A stretch of 64,000 nucleotides of DNA from UBA2357 sp041678045 (GTDB lineage: Bacteria; Pseudomonadota; Gammaproteobacteria; Burkholderiales; Rhodocyclaceae). The stretch's first letter is position 1. Every line of letters begins with the position of its first letter. The notes below the pieces were generated by a model. The model was not told the origin of the DNA. It worked only from the letters and a program-made list of their open reading frames with translations, and searched no databases. Both the position numbers and the translations under genes were made by a program. Of the stretch, positions 7,900-15,976 are shown piece by piece. Location: the NCBI GenBank assembly GCA_041678045.1, contig JBAYOV010000002.1:91305-155304 (forward strand), in the 5' to 3' direction.

Positions 7900-8883
7900 T
7901 CAGTGACTGGAGGGCGGTTCAGCGAAAACCTCATCAAGCGCTTTCGCGTCGAGTACGGCTTCGGACCAGACGGCCAGTTCGGTTTCGCTGGCCGAATTCA
8001 GGCGCTGGCCGACCCAGGCAGGCAAATCGCCGAAGCGCCGACTCAACAGGCGAGCCAGCAAACGGGCCTCACCCTCCATCCGTCCCTCCATCCGTCCCTC
8101 CATCCGTCCCGTGGCCATGTAGGATTCGGCCCATTGCTCCATTCTTTGCGACAGCATGACGCGTAGCTCCTTCAAGTCATCCAGTTCGGGCAGCAGGATG
8201 GGGTATTTCTTGTTGCGCTTCAAGACTGCGCGCAGCCAGATGGCGATGAGTCGGCGCAAAACGCGCTACTCCTCCGACTGGGTCGCCTGCAAGATGGTGT
8301 CCAGTGCTGCTTTGAACTTGTCGGGTGAGAAAGGTTGCTCCAGCCGGAAGATGCCTGCGGCAACGTTGTGTGGCAGGCCGGCAAGCATCTCTGGCGGATA
8401 TGCGCCCTCGTCGATCAGGACATAGCGCATCTGTGGTTGCAGTGCTGCGAGAAAGCCCGGCAGCTTGGGCAGCAGTTTGGACAGTGTCGTGGGGGCACGC
8501 CATCGCGGCTCGCCGTTGTAGAGTACGATGGGCAGCACCGGCGGCAGCAGCCCGTCCGGACCGAGTTGTTTCTGGCGGATGAGGTCCTGATACAGCAGCC
8601 CGACATACACCATCACCCGTAGCGCCATGAAGCGCTCGTCGGTGCTCTGGAATTCGATCAGCAGGTACAGATACAGCCAGTCCTCTCCGCTCTTGACGCG
8701 CCACACCACGTCGTCCTCGCGCTGGCGCATATCCTCGGTGACGTACTGACCGCTGATGCGCTCCAGCGTGGAAAAATCAAGCTGGTGCAGCCAGGGGTCG
8801 TCGATGAAGCCCTGCACCAGATCGCGCACCATGAGCTTGTCGGAGAACAGCAGCTTGTAACCGGTGTCGTGTTCGTGGGCCAT
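7900..8883 (-). pseudogene. Rpn-family recombination-promoting nuclease/putative transposase, interrupted by an amber codon
   Basis: The same reading frame runs 328 codons, exactly the length of the intact paralogue at 10428-11411, but has a TAG at 8266-8268. There the paralogue has EQYRTVRRLIAIW and this copy reads E-E-stop-R-V-L-R-R. The first 205 residues hold the PD-(D/E)xK nuclease region (DDVVWRVKSG, LIEFQS). The remaining 119 could be restarted from TTG or GTG codons. A triple MEGR repeat lies near the C-terminus. It may be a point-mutated pseudogene or make two half proteins. Confidence 0.8.
8072..8107. repeat. Three 12-bp tandem repeats inside the first rpn copy
   Basis: Three perfect copies of CCCTCCATCCGT, coding on the minus strand for the repeated residues MEGR. 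The paralogue has only RLEGRLEG at the corresponding place, so the repeat has expanded here. Confidence 0.85.
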
Positions 8884-9241
8884 GGGCGGTGAGTATTCCG
8901 TAATCGTTCAGGGGGCGTGGGGCGTCGGCTGGCATGGTGCGCGCATGGAAGTCCGTGTCCTCGCGCATGCAGTGGGGCGACTGCGCCTGTCTCCGGCTGC
9001 GCTGCGAGCGGGTATTTTCACAGGGCGTGGGGCACTGGCACAGTTTTCCGTAAGGACGTATGCTTGCGCAGTTGGAGGTCCTGTTGCTCTCATGCAACAC
9101 TTTTGCCCGAAATGCCGGGGGAAACGTGATTTTGGGTTGCGTGCCGCTTGTCGCGTTTGCACAATGGCTCCAACTTCTCAATTGAGAGGTAAGTCGGGCC
9201 GACCAACTGTCGGTTTCAACTTCAAACTAGAGGAGAAATTC
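8884..9241. other. Non-coding region between rpn and porin genes
   Basis: I see no supported gene in these 358 bases. It holds the upstream region of the minus-strand rpn gene and the leader of the porin gene, including a possible promoter (9137-9165), a 12-base palindrome TCTCAATTGAGA at 9176-9187, and the ribosome site AGAGGAGAAA before the porin ATG. Confidence 0.5.
9137..9165 (+). promoter_or_regulatory. Possible porin promoter
   Basis: TTGCGT at 9137-9142, 17-base spacer, CACAAT at 9160-9165, about 75 bases before the porin start. Each hexamer is only a partial consensus match. Confidence 0.35.
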
Positions 9242-10255
9242 ATGCAGAAGAAACTTATCGCTCTGGCTGTTGCCGGTCTGGTCTCGGCTCCGGCTTTTGC
9301 TCAGTCGAACGTTACGATTTACGGTGTGGTCGATGCCTTCGTCGGTTTCGGCGACAACGGCAACGATGTTGATTTTGTGGGCGTGGAAAGCGGTGGCCTG
9401 TCGGGCAGCCGTCTGGGCTTCCGTGGCACCGAAGATCTCGGCAACGGTCTGAAAGGCGTGTTCGTTATCGAACAGGGCTTCAACGTTGACAACGGCAGCG
9501 GTCTGGGTGGCGCTTCCCGTCAGGCTTTCGTCGGCCTGAACGGTGGTTTCGGTACCGTCAGCCTGGGTCGCCAGTATGCGCCGGGTTATGACTATCAATA
9601 TGATGCGCTGGCCTCCGCAGCCATTTCTCCGCAGGCCATCCTGTCCGGCGGTTTGACGATTACCCCGGGGGGTAACGCACGCTGGGACAACTCCATTGCT
9701 TACAATGGCGCTTTCTCGGGTCTGAAGGTTCGTGCTATCTATGGCATGAGCGATGTTGAAGCTGGTGCCGATGTTTCTGATGATGATCGCCTCGGCTTGG
9801 GTGTCGAGTATGGCAACGGTCCGCTGAAGGTGGGTGCCGTTTATCATCTGGTTAAGAGCGCCAATGAAGATCAGAAAGAATGGCTGGTCGGTGGTAGCTA
9901 CAACTTCGGCATGGCTACTCTGGCACTGTCCTATCAGGATTATCAAGATCAGGGCGGCGCTTCCGGAGTTGATGGCTCGCTGTGGCAGGTTGGTGCCATC
10001 GTTCCGGTGGGCGCAGCGGGTAACGTCCATATCGCCTACGGTGAGCGCGATGATGATGCTGCTGACGGCAAGGCTAGCAGCGTGACCATTGCTTACACCC
10101 ACGCCATGTCCAAGCGCACGACCGCTTACGCTGGCTACAACAATACCGACAACGACCCGGGCCTTGCCTTCGGTCCTGGCAAATTTGGTGCTGGCGGTGC
10201 TAACCTGAGCACTGACTCCGATCTGTTCGTGGTTGGTGTACGCCACACCTTCTAA
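9242..10255 (+). CDS. Outer membrane porin (Gram-negative porin, Porin_4 type)
   Basis: 337 residues. A clear signal peptide (MQKKLIALAVAGLVSAPAFA) is followed by mature QSNVTIYGVVDAF, the classic start of betaproteobacterial trimeric porins. Alternating beta-strand pattern, FRGTEDLGNGLKGVF, and a C-terminal VVGVRHTF ending in phenylalanine for BAM recognition are all present. The ribosome site AGAGGAGAAATTC precedes the ATG. The gene shows the codon choice of a highly expressed gene and is followed by a hairpin terminator. Confidence 0.96.
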   Translation: MQKKLIALAVAGLVSAPAFAQSNVTIYGVVDAFVGFGDNGNDVDFVGVESGGLSGSRLGFRGTEDLGNGLKGVFVIEQGFNVDNGSGLGGASRQAFVGLNGGFGTVSLGRQYAPGYDYQYDALASAAISPQAILSGGLTITPGGNARWDNSIAYNGAFSGLKVRAIYGMSDVEAGADVSDDDRLGLGVEYGNGPLKVGAVYHLVKSANEDQKEWLVGGSYNFGMATLALSYQDYQDQGGASGVDGSLWQVGAIVPVGAAGNVHIAYGERDDDAADGKASSVTIAYTHAMSKRTTAYAGYNNTDNDPGLAFGPGKFGAGGANLSTDSDLFVVGVRHTF

Positions 10256-10281
10256 TCTGTCCCCTCGACAGGTTTGAAAGC

Positions 10282-10307
10282 AAAACGGGAGCTGCAGCTC
10301 CCGTTTT
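10282..10307 (+). terminator. Rho-independent terminator of the porin gene
   Basis: A perfect palindrome with arms AAAACGGGAGCTG and CAGCTCCCGTTTT begins 26 bases after the porin stop and ends in a T run. Confidence 0.85.
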
Positions 10308-10427
10308 GTCGTATACGGGGGCATGCGCCGGTCGTGCTTGGCGCTATCCTCAGGTCGAAGGGCCTGTTTCAGCAGGGGGCGAACGGCATGTGGCGCAACA
10401 CACGGGGTGTTCCGCCGTTGCACGAAC

Positions 10428-11411
10428 TCAATGGCCGCCGGGTGGGTGTCCGAAGATGGCGTTGAGGCTGTCGGCGTCGAGCACGGCCTCGGACCAGGCT
10501 TCCAGCTCCTGTTCGGTGGCGTGATTCAAACGCTGTGCGGCCCAGTCCGGCAAGAGACCGAAGCGGCGGGTGAGTTGGCGTGCAAGGATGCGTGCCTGGC
10601 CTTCGAGTCGGCCCTCCAGCCGGCCTTTCTGCTCGCCCTTGGCGATGAAGCCTTCGGCCCATTGTTCGATGCGTTGCGACAACATGATGCGTAACTCCTG
10701 CAAGTCATCCAGCTCAGGCAGCAGGATGGGGTATTTCCGGTTGCGCTTCAAGACGGCACGCAGCCAGATGGCGATCAGTCGGCGTACGGTGCGGTATTGT
10801 TCGGGTCGGGTGGTGTGTTCGAGCGCGTCGATGGCGTGTTGGACCTGCTCGGGCGACAGGGGTTGCTCAAGGCGGAAGATGCCTGCGGCCAGGTTGTGGG
10901 GCAGGGCGCGCAGGGCTTCTTCGGGGTAGGCGCCTTCGTCGATGAGCAGATAGCGCATTTGCGGCTGCAAGGCGGCCAGAAAGCCCGGCAGTCTGGGGAG
11001 CAGGGCGGAGAGCTCGGTGGGGGCACGCCAGCGCGGCTCGCCGTTGTAGAGCACGATGGGCAGCACGGGCGGCAGAAGTCCTTGCGGTCCCAATTGCTTC
11101 TGCCTCACCAGGTCTTGATACAGCAGGCCCACATACACCATCATGCGCAGCGTCATGAAGCGCTCGTCGGTGCTCTGGAATTCGATCAGCAGGTACAGAT
11201 ACAGCCAGTCCTCTCCGCTCTTGACGCGCCAGACCACGTCATCCTCGCGCTGTCGCATGTCCTCGGTGACATACTGCCCATTGACGCGTTCGAGGGTGTC
11301 GAAGTCGAGCCGGTGCAGCCAGGGGTCGTCGATGAAGCCCTGCACCAGATCGCGCACCATGAGCTTGTCGGAAAACAGCAGCTTGTAGCCGGTGTCGTGG
11401 GCGTGGGGCAT
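10428..11411 (-). CDS. Rpn-family recombination-promoting nuclease/putative transposase (intact paralogue)
   Basis: 327 residues, starting MPHAHDTGYKLLFSDKLM. The PD-(D/E)xK-type core (EDDVVWRVKSGEDWLYLYL then LIEFQS) is intact and the C-terminal part carries RLEGRLEGQA before a helical tail. Rpn proteins such as RpnA are DNA endonucleases that stimulate RecA-independent recombination. This copy is highly similar to the interrupted copy at 7900-8883 in the same orientation, so the porin gene sits between two direct repeats of about 1 kb. Confidence 0.9.
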   Translation of the reverse strand: MPHAHDTGYKLLFSDKLMVRDLVQGFIDDPWLHRLDFDTLERVNGQYVTEDMRQREDDVVWRVKSGEDWLYLYLLIEFQSTDERFMTLRMMVYVGLLYQDLVRQKQLGPQGLLPPVLPIVLYNGEPRWRAPTELSALLPRLPGFLAALQPQMRYLLIDEGAYPEEALRALPHNLAAGIFRLEQPLSPEQVQHAIDALEHTTRPEQYRTVRRLIAIWLRAVLKRNRKYPILLPELDDLQELRIMLSQRIEQWAEGFIAKGEQKGRLEGRLEGQARILARQLTRRFGLLPDWAAQRLNHATEQELEAWSEAVLDADSLNAIFGHPPGGH

Positions 11412-11589
11412 GGTGAAAGGGGGGCGGGTGACGGGCCGTCCGGCAAAGATAATGCTGTATGCGTAAAAAGTCGAGTATGGCGTGAGCAGGCGGGCGGCAC
11501 GGATCGCCCGAGCAATACACCATCGCTCCGGCGAAGCTTGCGCAGCACGAGGGGGAGAAGTTGGTGTCCCATGCTCTCAGCCCGCGCCG

Positions 11590-12360
11590 CTATGGTGCAC
11601 TGGTGTGCCTCAAGTCGTCGAGCAATCTGGCGAGTTTTTCCAGAGGTGGCTGACCGGGGGCCGATGCCCGCAGGCCTGCGCCGAAGGTGAGGGCGGAGCC
11701 ATATTGCCAGCCATATGCACGGGTGCCGGCGCCCAGTGCGCCCATCGCCATGGTTACTACCGGAATGTCGAGGGTCTCGTCGGCGTTCAGCGTGGCTTGC
11801 AGCAGGGTCAGCACGTCCTGTCGGCTGTGTGGCATCACCGCCAGTTTGGCCAGGTCGGCGCCCCGCATGGCGGCCTCGGTCAGTCGAGCCATCATCGCTT
11901 CGAGCGGGGGCGTGCCGGAAAAGTCGTGGCAGGATGCCAGCAGCAACGTACCGGTTTGGTGGGCCAGCGCTCGGGCACCCGCGAAACAGTCTCCCGGGCT
12001 GGAAAGTTCCCAGTCGAGCACATCGACCAACCCTGCTCGGGCAATCAGGTGGTAACGTTCAAGCACTTCATGCTCGTTCAGGGTGATTGCCTCGCCGCCT
12101 TCACGCTGCGATCGGCGGGTCAGGATGATGGCCTGTTCCGGTGCCTGTGTGCGGATCAGACGGGCCGCCTCAAGACAACGTGCGGGATCGTTCAAACCGT
12201 CGAAAAAGTCCATGCGCCATTCAAGGAGTTGCGCAGGGCTGCGGGCGAGTTCGGTCAGTTCTGTGGCCAGTCCGGACTCGTCCCGGGCAGTCAGCGGGGC
12301 GCACAGCAGTGCACCATGGCGGGCGTCGATTACAAGGTTTCGGAGAGCGAGTGGTTTCAC
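11590..12360 (-). CDS. aroD: 3-dehydroquinate dehydratase, type I
   Basis: 256 residues, type I (Schiff-base) fold. The catalytic His in ASCHDFSGTP (H135) and Lys in DLAKLAVMP (K162) are present, as are the N-terminal EWRMDFF segment and a C-terminal GSALTFG. It removes water from 3-dehydroquinate in the shikimate pathway. Many betaproteobacteria rely on the type II enzyme AroQ, so this may be a second isozyme. It stands alone, divergent from the exopolysaccharide operon. Confidence 0.93.
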   Translation of the reverse strand: MKPLALRNLVIDARHGALLCAPLTARDESGLATELTELARSPAQLLEWRMDFFDGLNDPARCLEAARLIRTQAPEQAIILTRRSQREGGEAITLNEHEVLERYHLIARAGLVDVLDWELSSPGDCFAGARALAHQTGTLLLASCHDFSGTPPLEAMMARLTEAAMRGADLAKLAVMPHSRQDVLTLLQATLNADETLDIPVVTMAMGALGAGTRAYGWQYGSALTFGAGLRASAPGQPPLEKLARLLDDLRHTSAP

Positions 12361-12740
12361 GGCAGGTTTCGAAAGCGTGTGATCAGGTTCAATGTGGCGG
12401 TAGTGTACAGTACTGACCCTGTCTGCCGACTCAATGAAGGGTGCGCGCTTTTACATGATTCTTCATCTGTAGCGGATACTGGCCTGTAAACGGTGAATCT
12501 GCTATCAACAAAGGGTCTGCACCCAAGGGCGTGCTCCCGGAATGCAGATTCTGCGTGAGCGGTATGATGAATCTCGTCGGGCTTTGGTGGTTCTGGCATT
12601 CTCAGGGGGTTTTGGCGAAATTTGGTCGGTGACATTCAGGCGGTATATGGAATACCATGCGATGCTTGTTCGGACAGGGCCGGTGGTATGCCGGTGGCTG
12701 CGGACGGGTGGCCATCATCGATGAAACAGGGGGGTGTTCG
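12361..12740. other. Intergenic region upstream of the exopolysaccharide operon
   Basis: No convincing gene in these 380 bases. Short frames here (for example one of 60 codons from 12542) lack a ribosome site and recognisable product. The base composition is lower in GC than the flanking genes, in keeping with a long regulatory leader. A weak promoter is listed separately and I found no sigma-54 site that fits the consensus. Confidence 0.5.
12622..12649 (+). promoter_or_regulatory. Possible promoter of the exopolysaccharide operon
   Basis: TTGGTC at 12622-12627, 16-base spacer, TATATG at 12644-12649, about 90 bases before the first exopolysaccharide gene. Both hexamers match only in part. 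Confidence 0.3.
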
Positions 12741-13370
12741 ATGTTTTCCGTGAATTCTTTCGGGCAGCGGGTTGGCAAGTTGGCTTGGGTTGCTGCTGTG
12801 GTGGTGTTCGGCATACTTGCCGGCTGTGCCAGCTATCCGCAGGCCCCGGCGCGAGCGGCGGATGCGGAGTACAACTATGTGATTGGTCCCGGGGATACTG
12901 TCAACATCATCGTGTGGCGCAATCCTGAACTGTCCATGGTGGTACCGGTGCGCCCGGACGGCAAGATCACCACCCCGCTGGTCGAAGATCTCCCGGCATT
13001 GGGGCGTGATGCGAGCACCTTGGCACGGGAAATCGAGACGGAGCTGTCAAAGTTCATCCGCGAACCGGTGGTGACCGTGATCGTGACGGCCTTCAACGGT
13101 CCGTACAGCGAGCAGGTGAGGGTGATCGGGGAGGCCGCTCATCCGCAGGCCATTCCGTACGTCCAGGGCATGACCCTGCTGGATGTGATGATCCAGGTCG
13201 GTGGTGTGACCGATTTTGCTGCGGGCAACCGGGCCTCCATCCTGCGCTCGGCGCAGGGCAACAAGCAGTACAGTGTGCGTATTCATGACCTGCTGAAAAA
13301 GGGCGACATTTCGGCCAATGTCGAAATGTTGCCGGGTGATGTGCTGATCGTGCCGCAGAGTTGGTTCTGA
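12741..13370 (+). CDS. Polysaccharide export lipoprotein, XrtA/PEP-CTERM system (Wza-like, short form)
   Basis: 209 residues. The N-terminal membrane segment ends in a lipobox (VVFGILAGC), giving a lipid-anchored Cys. Then come a Poly_export domain (YVIGPGDTVNIIVWRNPELS, VRPDGKITTPLV) and a SLBB domain (VRVIGEAAHPQAIPY). It is half the length of Wza, as usual for exosortase-linked export proteins, and would form the outer membrane exit with the OM protein encoded downstream. It is the first gene of the operon. Confidence 0.92.
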   Translation: MFSVNSFGQRVGKLAWVAAVVVFGILAGCASYPQAPARAADAEYNYVIGPGDTVNIIVWRNPELSMVVPVRPDGKITTPLVEDLPALGRDASTLAREIETELSKFIREPVVTVIVTAFNGPYSEQVRVIGEAAHPQAIPYVQGMTLLDVMIQVGGVTDFAAGNRASILRSAQGNKQYSVRIHDLLKKGDISANVEMLPGDVLIVPQSWF

Positions 13371-13440
13371 CCGGAACGTATCCCCATGCATGCTGCCCGT
13401 GCTTGTCTGAGCACGGGCAGACAACCAAGAAGCAGACTCG

Positions 13441-14985
13441 ATGGAAGACATTCTTTCCAAGCTGATTGGCCTGTTGCGGGCCATGTGGCGCTATCGCTGG
13501 TGGGGACTGCTCACCGCCTGGCTGATGGCGGTCGCTGCCGGTGCAATGATCTACAAGATGCCGGACAAGTATCAGTCGTCGGCGCGGGTGTTCGTGGATA
13601 CGCAGTCGGTGCTGCGTCCGCTGATGTCGGGGCTGGCCGTTCAGCCGAATGTGAACCAGCAGGTGGAGATTCTCAGCCGCACCCTGATCAGCCGGCCCAA
13701 TGTGGAAAAGCTGATCACCATGGCCGACCTCGATCTGTCGGTGAACAATGCGCAGCAGCGCGACGCCCTGATTGCGCGGTTGATGCGTGACCTGCGCATC
13801 CGCACCGGGGGGCGTGACAACATTTTCACCCTGTCCTTTCAGGACGAAAATCCCGAGCAGGCGCAGCGCGTGGTGCAGGCGCTGGTGTCCCTGTTCGTCG
13901 AGTCCGGCCTGGTGGGCAAGCGGCAGGATACCGATACTGCGCGGCGTTTTCTGGATGAGCAGATTGCACAGTATGAGACACGTCTGACCGAAGCCGAGAA
14001 CCGCCTCAAAGACTTTCGCCTGCGTCACATGGCCCTGCTGGGCGATGGCGGCGGTGACTACATTTCGCGCATTGCCCAGGTGAGCGCGCAACTGGAGCAG
14101 GCGCGACTGGAATTGCGCGAGATTGAAACCACCCGCGATGTGCTGGCGCGTCAATTGGTGGGCGAGGAGCCGGTGCTGCTGCCCAACACGACGGGGCGCA
14201 CGCTCAGCACCGTACCGGAGATCGATGCCCGCATCGACACGCTGAACAAGACGCTGGATGGTTTGCTGTTGCGCTATACCGACAGTCATCCCGATGTGCA
14301 GGCTGTGCGCAAGCTGATCGAGGATCTGGAGGGGCAACGTCAGGCCGAGGCCGAAGTGATGGCGGCCAGCGGCATTGGTCAGTTCGGCGCACTCGACGCG
14401 AACCCGGTGTATCAGCAGATGAAGCTGGCTCATGCCGATGCCGAAGCACGTTCAGGCGCCTTGCGAACCAGGGTGGCGGAGTTCGAGCAGCGTCTGGCCG
14501 AGCTGCGCGAGCGCTCGGAGCTGATTCCGCAGCTCGAAGCCGAGCGCGCCCAGCTCAACCGTGATTACGATGTGCAAAGGCGCAACTACGACCAGCTGGT
14601 TACCCGGCGCGAGTCGGCATCCATGTCGGTGGAAATGGCTGCACAGGCGGGGATTGCGGATTTCAGGGTGATCGACCCGCCAAGCCTGCCCGCCAAGCCT
14701 TCCGCCCCCAATCGCATCCTGCTGGTGCCGGTGGCGGGCGTGGCGTCGCTGGCAGCAGGTCTGGCGTTGATGTTCCTGCTGGCGCAGTTGCGCCCGACCT
14801 TCATCGATGGCCGCGCCCTGCGCGAGGTGAGTGGTTTGCCGGTGCTGGGCATGGTAACGCATGTCACCGATGCGCGGGCGCAACGCCGGCACCGGTTCGG
14901 ACTATGGGCTTTTTCGATACTGTTGCTGATGTACGGTGCGGCACTGGGCGCTGCGGTGGTCATGCTGAAGATGATGCAGCACTGA
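13441..14985 (+). CDS. Polysaccharide chain-length determinant protein, XrtA system (Wzz/Wzc N-terminal type)
   Basis: 514 residues with an N-terminal Wzz domain, a transmembrane segment near residue 20 (WWGLLTAWLMAVAAGAMIY), a long periplasmic coiled coil (about 150-400) and C-terminal membrane segments (LLVPVAGVASLAAGLALMFL and a last helix near 490). It lacks a kinase domain, which is encoded separately by the next gene. It sets chain length and couples polymerisation to export. It follows the export gene by 70 bases with ribosome site AAGAAG. Confidence 0.93.
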   Translation: MEDILSKLIGLLRAMWRYRWWGLLTAWLMAVAAGAMIYKMPDKYQSSARVFVDTQSVLRPLMSGLAVQPNVNQQVEILSRTLISRPNVEKLITMADLDLSVNNAQQRDALIARLMRDLRIRTGGRDNIFTLSFQDENPEQAQRVVQALVSLFVESGLVGKRQDTDTARRFLDEQIAQYETRLTEAENRLKDFRLRHMALLGDGGGDYISRIAQVSAQLEQARLELREIETTRDVLARQLVGEEPVLLPNTTGRTLSTVPEIDARIDTLNKTLDGLLLRYTDSHPDVQAVRKLIEDLEGQRQAEAEVMAASGIGQFGALDANPVYQQMKLAHADAEARSGALRTRVAEFEQRLAELRERSELIPQLEAERAQLNRDYDVQRRNYDQLVTRRESASMSVEMAAQAGIADFRVIDPPSLPAKPSAPNRILLVPVAGVASLAAGLALMFLLAQLRPTFIDGRALREVSGLPVLGMVTHVTDARAQRRHRFGLWAFSILLLMYGAALGAAVVMLKMMQH

Positions 14986-14998
14986 GGGGGCAATCAGG

Positions 14999-15976
14999 AT
15001 GAGTCTTATCGAAAAGGCTGTACAGCGCCTCGATCAGTTGAAGAAGGCGGAGGGGTCGCCTCCGGAGTCGTCGCAAGCGCCTCGAGTGTCCGAGTCGGCT
15101 GCATCGGGTGGCGGGCCGTCGTCAGGGGCCGGGCGGGGCGCAGTGCGTCCCGCCGGAGTGTCACCGGGCGCGAGTGCTCCGACCGCGTCGGCACAGAGCG
15201 GTGCGCGCGCCTCACGCACACTGGAGATCGATCTTGCACTGCTGGCGACACAGGGCATGGTCACGCCGGACCGGCCCAAGTCGGTGCTGGCCGAGCAGTA
15301 CCGGGTGATCAAGCGCCCGCTGATCCGCAATTTCAAGGGCGGCGGGGCGGCGAAGGTGGCCAAGGGCAATCTGATCATGGTCACCAGTTCCTTGCCGGGG
15401 GAGGGCAAGTCCTTTTCATCCATCAATCTGGCGGTGAGTCTGGCCATGGAGATGGATTTCACGGTCTTGCTGGTGGATGCCGACTTTTCCAAGCCCTCGA
15501 TCTTGCCCAGGCTGGGATTGGCGCCTGAAAAGGGCTTGATGGATGTGTTGCGTGGCGAGGTCGATGATCTGAGCGATGTGATCGTGCGGACCAATATCGA
15601 GAAGCTGTCGCTGCTGCCGGCCGGTACGCCCCATCCGCGCGCCACCGAGATGATTGCGTCAGAGGCGATGGAGGGCATGCTGGAGGAAATGGCCACGCGC
15701 TATCACGACCGCATCATCGTGTTTGACTCTCCCCCTTTGCTGGCGACGACCGAGGCGCGGGTTCTGGCCAGTCACATGGGGCAGATCGTGGTGGTGGTGG
15801 AAGCCGAACGGACTTCGCATGGCGTGTTGCGGCACGCGCTGCAAACCATCGAAATCTGTCCGGTGAAGCTCATGCTGCTCAACAAGGTGGCCGGTACGCG
15901 GGGAACCGAGTTGTACGGTTATGGTTATGGGTATGGATACGGGTACGGTCATGGGACGGATGAACGCTCGGCTTAA
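14999..15976 (+). CDS. BY-family tyrosine autokinase, XrtA system
   Basis: 325 residues. After an Ala/Ser/Pro-rich N-terminal linker, the kinase domain has Walker A SSLPGEGKSFSSINLA, Walker A' LLVDADFSKPS and Walker B IIVFDSPPLL. The C-terminus is a Tyr-Gly alternation (ELYGYGYGYGYGYGHG), six tyrosines that would be the autophosphorylation cluster. It works with the chain-length protein encoded 13 bases upstream to control polymer length. The coding sequence overlaps the start of the next gene. Confidence 0.94.
   Translation: MSLIEKAVQRLDQLKKAEGSPPESSQAPRVSESAASGGGPSSGAGRGAVRPAGVSPGASAPTASAQSGARASRTLEIDLALLATQGMVTPDRPKSVLAEQYRVIKRPLIRNFKGGGAAKVAKGNLIMVTSSLPGEGKSFSSINLAVSLAMEMDFTVLLVDADFSKPSILPRLGLAPEKGLMDVLRGEVDDLSDVIVRTNIEKLSLLPAGTPHPRATEMIASEAMEGMLEEMATRYHDRIIVFDSPPLLATTEARVLASHMGQIVVVVEAERTSHGVLRHALQTIEICPVKLMLLNKVAGTRGTELYGYGYGYGYGYGHGTDERSA

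Noticed and set aside
12542..12724. Small plus-strand frame of 60 codons before the exopolysaccharide operon
   Set aside because: No ribosome site, no recognisable product, and it lies across the predicted leader region.
12361..12740. Search for a sigma-54 promoter before the exopolysaccharide operon
   Set aside because: TGG-type tracts near 12686-12705 do not keep the GG and GC spacing of the -24/-12 consensus, unlike the clear site before the pilin gene.
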